Source of the DNA: an uncultured Flavobacteriales bacterium
GTDB taxonomy: Bacteria > Bacteroidota > Bacteroidia > Palsa-965
NCBI GenBank assembly: GCA_946478675.1
Contig: CAMLEF010000309.1
Span: 1 to 5,517, forward strand
Length of the DNA: 5,517 bases
Reading direction: 5' to 3'
The translations under genes and the position numbers were made by a program. Position 1 is the stretch's first letter; every line of letters starts with the position of its first letter. This document shows, piece by piece, positions 1 through 5,517 of this stretch. A model generated the notes under the pieces. The model was not told the origin of the DNA. It saw nothing but the letters and a program-made list of their open reading frames with translations, and did no database searches.

Positions 1-1838
1 CGAACAAGGTGCTGCATCTCGACAACGTCGCCTGGGACACGAGCTACGACAACCTCGCAGTGGGACTCGTATATGGTCAGCAGGCACTGGCGCTGGCGGA
101 GAAGCTCGAATTCGATCACGGCATCATCCGCGCCTGCAACACGCTCGGTACGATCTACGCCGACATGGGCGATCTCAACAAAGCGCTGAGCTATCACCTG
201 AAAGGTCTTGCGCTGGCGGAGAAACGCGGCGACGTGCATTCCACCGCACGTTCGGAGCTCAACATTTCGATCGTGTACACGAACATGGGCGATCTCGAAA
301 AATCGCTGGCGTACCTGCTGAAATCGAAAGCGAATTACGACAAGGTGAACGAGCCCGAAGGGATTTCTGCCGTGTGCAACGATCTCGGCGGCTGCTACCT
401 CAATTTCAAAGACAGCATCGTGAAAGCCGAACAATGTTTTCGCCGCGCGCTGGAGATCGAACAGCAGACGAAACGTCCTTTCGGAATCGCGACAAGTCTT
501 GCGGGACTTTCGAAATGTTATTTCAAGCTCGGCGATACGTTGCGTTCCGACGAAACGATGTTGCGCGCCATCGCGATGATGGACTCGCTGAAGAACGATT
601 ACGGAACGTCGCAGCTGCTCGTGCATTACGCAGCCATGCTTTCGGACCGCGGCCATTACACGAAAGCCGAATCATTGCTGATGCGCGCGCTGGGGATCTA
701 CCGTTCGATCGGCATGAAAGAACAGGAGATCGAGCTCTGGCATGCGCTCTCGGGCCTCTATGAAAAAATGGGCCGCTACTCCGATGCGATCGACGCCTGG
801 AAAAAACATTCCGTGCTTCGCGACAGCGTGATGAATGAAAACGTCCTGCGTCACCAGAGCGAGCTCGAAGCATTGTACGAGAATGAGAAAAAAGAAAACG
901 AGATCCGTTCGCTGACACAGGCGCGCACGCTGCAGAACATTTACGTCGGCGGGCTCGTCATCGGCGTCGTTTTTCTCGTGGTGCTGCTGCTCGTGCTCTA
1001 CAACCGCAGCTCGCTTCGTCGCAAAAGCAACCAGCAACTCGCCCTGCAGAACGCGGTGATCGAGGAGAAAAACAAAAACATCACCGACAGCATCACGTAC
1101 GCGCGCCGCATCCAGGAAGCGCTGCTGCCGCACGAATCCGTTTTGCAGAAGCAATTCGCCGATGCGTTTGTCCTCTATCGCCCGCGCGATATCGTCAGCG
1201 GCGATTTTTGGTGGAGCACGGAAAAAGACGGACGTTTCATTCTCGCCGCAGCGGATTGCACGGGCCACGGTGTCCCGGGCGGATTCATGAGCGTGATGAG
1301 CGCCGCGTTTCTTTCCGAAGTGGTGAACGAAAAAGGCGTGACGGAGCCGGCGGAAATTCTTTCGCAGCTGCGCCAGAAAGTGATCGAAGCGCTGAAGCAG
1401 GGCGCCTCACAGGAAAACACCACGGTGCGCGTGCAGGACGGGATGGATATTGTCGTCTGCGCTTTTTCTCCCGGCGGAAAACTGGAATTCGCCTGCGCAA
1501 ACAATCCTTTGTGGCTGGTACGCGACGGGGCGCTGCAGGAATTTCCCGCGGATAAATTCCCGGTAGGCATTCATCACGATACGCCCCGCCCGTTCACCCC
1601 GCAGGAACTGCACCTGCGCAAAGGCGACATGCTCTACCTGTTCAGCGACGGTTACGCGGATCAGTTCGGCGGGCCGAGCGGGAAGAAATACAAATACCGT
1701 CAGCTGAAAGAGCTCCTGCTGTCGATTTCGGCGATGCCGGCGCAAACGCAGGAGCAGCGGCTGGCCACGACGTTCGATAATTGGAAAGGCGCGCTGGAGC
1801 AGGTGGATGACGTGCTGCTGATCGGGATACGGTATTGA
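1..1838 (+). CDS. TPR-containing membrane protein phosphatase, SpoIIE/PP2C type (5' partial)
   Basis: This is probably a membrane-anchored Ser/Thr phosphatase that acts in partner-switching or related signalling. Residues are numbered from the GTG at position 9, but the frame is open to the window edge and the protein starts inside a TPR helix, so that GTG is not the likely start and an N-terminal part (often a signal peptide in such proteins) is missing. Residues about 15-275 form roughly six TPR-like helical repeats (for example NTLGTIYADMGDLNKALSYH near 44-63). Residues 276-308 are charged and probably coiled coil. Residues 311-331 form one transmembrane helix, followed by an Arg-rich cytoplasmic side and a second helical linker to about 365. 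The PP2C/SpoIIE domain covers about 362-609, with candidate metal ligands D399 (SGDF), D416 (ADCTGHG), D547 (FSDGYAD) and D601 (VDDVLLIG), so it looks catalytically intact. Its TPR ligand and phosphoprotein substrate cannot be read from the sequence. No partner kinase or anti-sigma gene is visible here. Confidence 0.9.
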   Translation, partial: NKVLHLDNVAWDTSYDNLAVGLVYGQQALALAEKLEFDHGIIRACNTLGTIYADMGDLNKALSYHLKGLALAEKRGDVHSTARSELNISIVYTNMGDLEKSLAYLLKSKANYDKVNEPEGISAVCNDLGGCYLNFKDSIVKAEQCFRRALEIEQQTKRPFGIATSLAGLSKCYFKLGDTLRSDETMLRAIAMMDSLKNDYGTSQLLVHYAAMLSDRGHYTKAESLLMRALGIYRSIGMKEQEIELWHALSGLYEKMGRYSDAIDAWKKHSVLRDSVMNENVLRHQSELEALYENEKKENEIRSLTQARTLQNIYVGGLVIGVVFLVVLLLVLYNRSSLRRKSNQQLALQNAVIEEKNKNITDSITYARRIQEALLPHESVLQKQFADAFVLYRPRDIVSGDFWWSTEKDGRFILAAADCTGHGVPGGFMSVMSAAFLSEVVNEKGVTEPAEILSQLRQKVIEALKQGASQENTTVRVQDGMDIVVCAFSPGGKLEFACANNPLWLVRDGALQEFPADKFPVGIHHDTPRPFTPQELHLRKGDMLYLFSDGYADQFGGPSGKKYKYRQLKELLLSISAMPAQTQEQRLATTFDNWKGALEQVDDVLLIGIRY

Positions 1839-1851
1839 GGGGGACTTTTTA

Positions 1852-1948
1852 AAGCGATCAACGGTTTCAGAACTCAAGAGGCGGAAATTCTTTCAAGACT
1901 TCAACGGTTTTAAAGACTCCAAAAGTTTTCAAGACCCCAAAGGTTTTA
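1852..1948 (+). repeat. Degenerate 18-bp direct repeats, three in tandem plus one outlier
   Basis: Three adjacent 18-bp units start at 1895, 1913 and 1931: aagacttcaacggtttta, aagactccaaaagttttc and aagaccccaaaggtttta. They share the frame AAGAC..CAA..GTTTT. A weaker match, aagcgatcaacggtttca, starts at 1852, followed by about 25 unrelated bases. The last unit is the left arm of the inverted repeat that follows. The units begin just after the phosphatase stop codon and contain no gene. Their role is unknown. They could be a repeat family of the genome, or decayed copies of one palindrome arm. Confidence 0.75.
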
Positions 1949-1968
1949 AAAACCTTTGGGGTCTTGAA
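1928..1968. repeat. Perfect 20-bp inverted repeat with one central base
   Basis: Positions 1928-1947 and 1949-1968 are exact reverse complements around a single A at 1948; the core of the left arm is AAGACCCCAAAGGTTTT. As RNA it would form a very stable hairpin, with the innermost T/A pairs opening as the loop. It lies 90 bases after the phosphatase stop codon and could block or terminate transcription in either direction. However, the base after the stem is not a T-run (GAACCC continues), so it is not a standard intrinsic terminator. A dispersed REP-like palindrome of the genome is an equally good explanation. Confidence 0.85.
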
Positions 1969-1969
1969 C

Positions 1970-2085
1970 CCGCGAAACCCGCCCCCCGCTCACCCCACCC
2001 AACCCGCCAAACCGTCCGCAACTCGGCTTTCTCCTCCCCTCATTCCCCTGCATTTCAGCCCATTTCCCGTTTTCCCGCCCGGATT
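1970..2085 (+). other. C-rich, G-poor intergenic tract, possible Rho loading region
   Basis: By hand count, positions 1981-2080 hold 54 C and only 11 G on the + strand, with many pyrimidine-C steps and little obvious hairpin potential. There is no credible reading frame. A long C-over-G imbalance in untranslated RNA is the usual signature of Rho loading, so this may end transcription of the upstream phosphatase and complement the hairpin just before it. This role is inferred from composition only. The tract might instead be neutral drift or a regulatory spacer. Confidence 0.35.
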
Positions 2086-2101
2086 TTATTCACTTTTTAT
2101 T

Positions 2102-2110
2102 TGTGGATAA
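2102..2110 (-). promoter_or_regulatory. Perfect DnaA-box 9-mer
   Basis: The + strand reads TGTGGATAA, so the - strand reads TTATCCACA, which equals the strongest canonical DnaA box. It sits one base before the -33 element of the rplM promoter, so bound DnaA could affect RNA polymerase access. A single 9-mer can occur by chance (about 0.04 expected in this window on both strands at equal base use). No second good box was seen nearby, so this is not an origin. Confidence 0.4.
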
Positions 2111-2111
2111 G

Positions 2112-2142
2112 TTTGGCAGCCGGGAAATTGTGCTTATCTTCG
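2112..2142 (+). promoter_or_regulatory. Bacteroidota-type promoter for the rplM operon
   Basis: A -33 element TTTG lies at 2112-2115 and a -7 element TATCTTCG at 2135-2142, which matches TAnnTTTG at all but one position. The spacer is 19 bases, as expected for the primary sigma factor of Bacteroidota. This predicts a transcript start near 2147-2150 and a leader of about 50 bases before the rplM start codon. It is the best promoter match seen in the window and sits where a ribosomal-protein operon needs one. Confidence 0.7.
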
Positions 2143-2146
2143 CAGC

Positions 2147-2198
2147 CCCAATAATGGGAACACGCTACAGTTAAGTAGAACAAAAGACTGAAAACCAA
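2147..2198 (+). other. Short 5' leader of the rplM mRNA with two small hairpins
   Basis: Between the predicted transcript start and the GTG start codon lie two small potential stem-loops: CCCA (2147-2150) with TGGG (2155-2158) around a four-base loop, and CTAC (2165-2168) with GTAG (2175-2178) around a six-base loop. The rest is A-rich (positions 2179-2198), which suits initiation without Shine-Dalgarno pairing. Ribosomal-protein leaders often bind their own product, but four-pair stems are weak evidence and no known leader class is recognised. Confidence 0.3.
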
Positions 2199-2663
2199 GT
2201 GGATACGTTATCTTACAAAACCGTTTCAGCTAACAAAGCTACGGTGCAAAAAGGATGGCTGCTCGTCGACGCCGAGAACGAAACGGTAGGTCGCCTTGCA
2301 TCCAAAGTGGCGTACCTGGTTCGTGGAAAACACAAAACCTCGTACACACCACACGTAGATTGCGGCGACAATGTCGTAATCATTAATGCGGAGAAAGTGC
2401 GTTTTTCAGGCGACAAGTTCAATCAGAAAGTCTATACCCGCTACACCGGTTACCCGGGCGGGCAGCGTTTCACGACGCCGAAAGAGCTGATGAACGGAAA
2501 GCCGGAGCGCATCCTGGAACTGGCCATCGGCCGTATGCTCCCGAAAACCAGGCTGGGCGATCGCCTGCGCCGGAACGTATTTATTTACGCCGGCCCGGAT
2601 CACAACCAGGAAGCCCAGAATCCTCAGAAAATTGATCTCAATACTGTAAAAGAGCGTAAGTAA
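2199..2663 (+). CDS. rplM: 50S ribosomal protein L13 (uL13)
   Basis: L13 is an early-assembling 23S rRNA-binding protein of the large subunit. The 154-residue product is of normal length. Family motifs seen are GRLAS (31-35), HVDCGDNVVIINAEK (52-66), YTGYPGGQR (82-90) and GRMLPK (111-116). The start is a GTG: the N-terminus MDTLSYKT is as expected for Bacteroidota L13, and the next in-frame Met comes only around residue 98, so no ATG alternative exists. No Shine-Dalgarno sequence precedes it; the upstream bases are A-rich. Its stop codon overlaps the rpsI start by one base (TAATG), the classic L13-S9 pairing. The predicted promoter at 2112-2142 drives it. Confidence 0.98.
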   Translation: MDTLSYKTVSANKATVQKGWLLVDAENETVGRLASKVAYLVRGKHKTSYTPHVDCGDNVVIINAEKVRFSGDKFNQKVYTRYTGYPGGQRFTTPKELMNGKPERILELAIGRMLPKTRLGDRLRRNVFIYAGPDHNQEAQNPQKIDLNTVKERK

Positions 2664-3049
2664 TGGAAGTCATCAACACCCTTGGCCGTCGTAAGACAGC
2701 CGTAGCCCGTGTTTACATGGAGCGCGGAAAAGGCCAGATCACGATCAATAACCGCGACCTGAAGGTTTACTTCCCGACCGAAGTGCTTCAGAACAAAGTA
2801 CGCCAGGCCCTTACCCTCACGAACAATGCCGAGAACTTCGACATCAACGTGAATGTTAAAGGTGGTGGCGTAACCGGACAGGCAGAAGCCATCCGTCTTG
2901 CTATTGCCCGCGCGCTCGTAGAAAACGAAGCCGAGCTCAAGAGCAAACTGCGCGCAGAAGGTCTCGTGACCCGCGACCCGCGCATGGTTGAACGTAAGAA
3001 ATTCGGACGTCGTAAAGCACGCCGCCGCTTCCAGTTCAGCAAACGTTAA
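2663..3049 (+). CDS. rpsI: 30S ribosomal protein S9 (uS9)
   Basis: S9 is a 16S rRNA-binding protein of the small-subunit head; in the family its basic C-terminal tail reaches the P-site tRNA. The 128-residue product shows GRRKTAVARV (8-17), VKGGGVTGQAEAIRLAIARA (65-84), TRDPRMVERKK (103-113) and the conserved basic end RRRFQFSKR, so it is complete. The ATG shares its A with the rplM stop codon, so translation is probably coupled to rplM. No stem-loop of note separates it from rpsB, 35 bases downstream. Confidence 0.98.
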   Translation: MEVINTLGRRKTAVARVYMERGKGQITINNRDLKVYFPTEVLQNKVRQALTLTNNAENFDINVNVKGGGVTGQAEAIRLAIARALVENEAELKSKLRAEGLVTRDPRMVERKKFGRRKARRRFQFSKR

Positions 3050-3084
3050 TCCTGTCCAGTATCAACTCATTATAGTCGAAGTAC

Positions 3085-3987
3085 ATGTCAAGAACATCCT
3101 TCAACGAGCTGCTCGAAGCCGGCGCACATTTCGGCCACCTCAAGCGCAAATGGAATCCCGCTATGGCTCCGTTCATCTTCACCGAGAAGAACGGTATCCA
3201 TATCATCGACCTCAACAAGACGGTCGTTAAAATTGATGACACCTGCAACGCGCTCCGCTCGATTGCACGTGCCGGTAAAAAGATCCTCTTCGTCGCTACC
3301 AAAAAGCAGGCGAAAGATATCGTTGCCGAAAAAGTAAAAGCAGTAGGTATGCCCTACGTCACCGAGCGCTGGCCCGGCGGCATGCTGACCAACTTCGCGA
3401 CCATCCGTAAGGCGGTCCGCAAAATGGCCAGCATCGACAAAATGGCGACCGACGGTACCATGGAAATTCTCTCCAAAAAAGAGAAGCTGATGCTCTCCCG
3501 CGAACGCGCGAAGCTCGAGCACAACCTCGGTTCCATCGCCGACCTTACCCGTCTGCCCGCTGCTATCTTCATCATCGATATCGTGAAAGAACATATCGCT
3601 GTTGCGGAAGCAAAACGTCTCGGCATCCCGACGTTCGCGATCGTCGATACCAACGCCGATCCCGGCCAGGTGGACTACGCGATCCCGGCTAACGATGACG
3701 CATCTACCTCCGTCAGCCTCATCACCTCGATCGTTTGCAAAGCGATCGCAGAAGGCCTCGAAGAGCGCAAGCTCGACAAGGACAAAGCAGAAGAGGACAA
3801 GGACGAAGAAGAAATGAACGGCGGCAAAAATTATGCTGACGACATGACTGAAGAAGAGCGCGAACAGCGTAAAGCCAAAGGTCCCGCTCAGAAGCGTGGC
3901 CCGGGCAAAGGCCCTGCTGCCGGTCCGAACAAAGGCGGCCCCCGTGGTGGTGGCGGTGGCGGCGCACGTCGTCCTACCCGCGCTTAA
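3085..3987 (+). CDS. rpsB: 30S ribosomal protein S2 (uS2) with long charged and Gly-rich C-terminal tail
   Basis: S2 binds late to the back of the small subunit between head and body and, in species that have it, helps anchor S1. Family motifs are HFGH (15-18), KRKWNP (20-25), EKNGIHIIDL (34-43), RWPGGMLTNF (95-104), VDTNADP (188-194) and PANDDA (201-206). The conserved fold ends near residue 225. The rest is unusual: about 226-264 is highly charged and mostly acidic with Lys, and 265-300 is rich in Gly, Pro, Arg and Lys, with a run of six Gly (288-293 or close). At 300 residues it is longer than the roughly 240-260 of many S2 proteins. The start ATG fits the family N-terminus; no Shine-Dalgarno sequence precedes it. 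It is followed 47 bases later by tsf, the near-universal rpsB-tsf pair. Confidence 0.97.
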   Translation: MSRTSFNELLEAGAHFGHLKRKWNPAMAPFIFTEKNGIHIIDLNKTVVKIDDTCNALRSIARAGKKILFVATKKQAKDIVAEKVKAVGMPYVTERWPGGMLTNFATIRKAVRKMASIDKMATDGTMEILSKKEKLMLSRERAKLEHNLGSIADLTRLPAAIFIIDIVKEHIAVAEAKRLGIPTFAIVDTNADPGQVDYAIPANDDASTSVSLITSIVCKAIAEGLEERKLDKDKAEEDKDEEEMNGGKNYADDMTEEEREQRKAKGPAQKRGPGKGPAAGPNKGGPRGGGGGGARRPTRA

Positions 3988-4034
3988 CCGCAAGGGACAG
4001 TTCACTGAATTTTAATCTTATTACGCATAGAATT

Positions 4035-4856
4035 ATGAGCGTTACGATCACCGCATCTGACGTCAACAAGCTCCGCACCATGACCGGCGCGGGCATGATG
4101 GATTGCAAAAAAGCACTCACCGAAACCAATGGTGATTTCGAAGCCGCTATCGACCTGCTTCGCAAGAAAGGTCAGAAAGTAGCTGCCAACCGCAGCGACC
4201 GCGATGCCAAAGAAGGTCTCGTGATCGCGAAAACCAGCGGTACCCGTGGTATCCTGGTGGTGCTGAACTGCGAAACCGACTTCGTGGCTAAAAACGAAGA
4301 CTTCGGCAAAGTCGCTGATTCGTTTGCAACCCTCGCGCTCGACAAAGCTCCGGCCGACCTCGCTGCCCTGCTCGCTATTCCTTACGAAAGCGCGACCATC
4401 GGCGACAAAGTCATCGAGCTCGTCGGCAAAATCGGCGAAAAGATCGAGCTGTCGAAATACGAACAGATCAGCGCTGCGAAAGTGGTAGCGTATAACCACC
4501 CCGGCAACAAACTCGCCTGCATCGTCGGCTTCAACAAAGAAGTGAACGATGAAGTAACGAAGAACGTTGCCATGCAGGTTGCCGCTATGGCGCCGGTAGC
4601 CGTCGACAAAGACGACGTGGATACGACCACCCTCGAGCGCGAGCTCGACATCGCACGCGAACAGGTTCGTGCTGAAGGCAAACCCGAAGACATGGTCGAA
4701 AAGATCGCGCAGGGCAAGCTCAATAAGTTCTACAAAGAATCGACGCTCCTCAACCAGGAGTTCATCAAAGACGCGAAGAAATCCATCCGCCAATACCTCC
4801 AGGATTCCGACAAGGAATTGACGGTAACGGGCTTCAAACGAATCGTCCTTGGTTAA
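4035..4856 (+). CDS. tsf: Translation elongation factor Ts (EF-Ts)
   Basis: EF-Ts is the cytosolic nucleotide exchange factor that releases GDP from EF-Tu. The 273-residue product is of normal length for the family. The N-terminal UBA-like module covers about 5-45 and includes LRTMTGAGMMDCKKAL (13-28). The core contains TDFVAKN (81-87), whose Asp82-Phe83 pair corresponds to the residues that insert into EF-Tu to disturb the Mg/GDP site. HPGNKLACIVGF (155-166) and MQVAAMAP (180-187) are further conserved parts of the core. The ATG start gives the expected MSVTITASDV N-terminus; the upstream bases are AT-rich without a Shine-Dalgarno sequence. It is the last gene before a strong intrinsic terminator ten bases after its stop codon, so it closes the rplM-rpsI-rpsB-tsf unit. 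Confidence 0.98.
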   Translation: MSVTITASDVNKLRTMTGAGMMDCKKALTETNGDFEAAIDLLRKKGQKVAANRSDRDAKEGLVIAKTSGTRGILVVLNCETDFVAKNEDFGKVADSFATLALDKAPADLAALLAIPYESATIGDKVIELVGKIGEKIELSKYEQISAAKVVAYNHPGNKLACIVGFNKEVNDEVTKNVAMQVAAMAPVAVDKDDVDTTTLERELDIAREQVRAEGKPEDMVEKIAQGKLNKFYKESTLLNQEFIKDAKKSIRQYLQDSDKELTVTGFKRIVLG

Positions 4857-4865
4857 TTGATTTTT

Positions 4866-4894
4866 ATCCCCCGGTAACCCCGGGGGATTTTTTT
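4866..4894 (+). terminator. Intrinsic terminator after tsf
   Basis: A 9-bp perfect stem pairs ATCCCCCGG (4866-4874) with CCGGGGGAT (4880-4888) around a five-base loop, and runs directly into seven T (4888-4894). This is a textbook Rho-independent terminator, ten bases past the tsf stop codon. The reverse strand has no matching T-run, so it acts on + strand transcripts. Confidence 0.92.
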
Positions 4895-4901
4895 GGCCTG
4901 A

Positions 4902-5517
<616 letters not shown>

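Noticed and set aside
672..1877. Several - strand open frames of 130-200 codons opposite the phosphatase gene
   Set aside because: They overlap a gene with clear TPR, membrane and PP2C signatures, and their products have no recognisable motifs; they are shadows of a GC-rich gene.
2102..2110. Replication origin based on the DnaA box
   Set aside because: Only one box is present, with no cluster, no dnaA or dnaN neighbour, and it lies beside an ordinary ribosomal-protein promoter.
3088..4005. 305-codon open frame on the - strand opposite rpsB
   Set aside because: It mirrors rpsB almost end to end and has a low-complexity product rich in Phe, Val and Asp, as expected from the complement of rpsB codons.
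4866..4894. PyrR-type or other attenuator controlling pyrH
   Set aside because: The hairpin sits ten bases after tsf, has no visible antiterminator partner and lies far from the pyrH start; it is best read as the end of the tsf operon.

Overview
The window reads as chromosomal DNA from a member of the Bacteroidota, probably an environmental lineage with fairly high GC. Four observations support this. The order rplM-rpsI-rpsB-tsf-pyrH is typical of that phylum. The L13 N-terminus (MDTLSYKT) and the S2 and PyrH sequences look like Bacteroidota versions. The promoter ahead of rplM fits the TTTG / TAnnTTTG consensus of this group. None of the complete genes has a clear Shine-Dalgarno sequence. 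No database search was possible, so genus and species are not called.

Layout: positions 1-1838 hold the 3' part of a membrane-anchored regulatory phosphatase, with TPR repeats, one transmembrane helix and a SpoIIE/PP2C catalytic domain; its N-terminus lies outside the window. Positions 1839-2198 are a 360-base intergenic region with several layers: 18-bp degenerate direct repeats ending in a perfect 20-bp inverted repeat, a C-rich and G-poor tract, a perfect DnaA-box 9-mer, a Bacteroidota-type promoter and a short leader. Positions 2199-4856 hold four tightly spaced translation genes: rplM (L13), rpsI (S9), rpsB (S2) and tsf (EF-Ts). The cluster ends at a strong intrinsic terminator (4866-4894). 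Positions 4895-5060 are a spacer full of GCAAC-type repeats in both orientations. Positions 5061-5517 hold the first 152 codons of pyrH (UMP kinase), cut by the window end.

The translation genes supply two large-subunit/small-subunit partners (L13, S9), a 30S protein (S2) and the elongation factor that recycles EF-Tu. They are probably one transcript from the promoter near 2112-2142. pyrH lies beyond a terminator, so it may be transcribed separately or by readthrough. The phosphatase is probably an unrelated signalling gene in the same orientation.

The coding content is ordinary core genome. No new multi-gene system was found. The parts that merit a second look are non-coding (the palindromic repeat cluster, the C-rich tract, the DnaA box next to the promoter, the pyrH-leader repeats), plus the charged and glycine-rich tail on S2.
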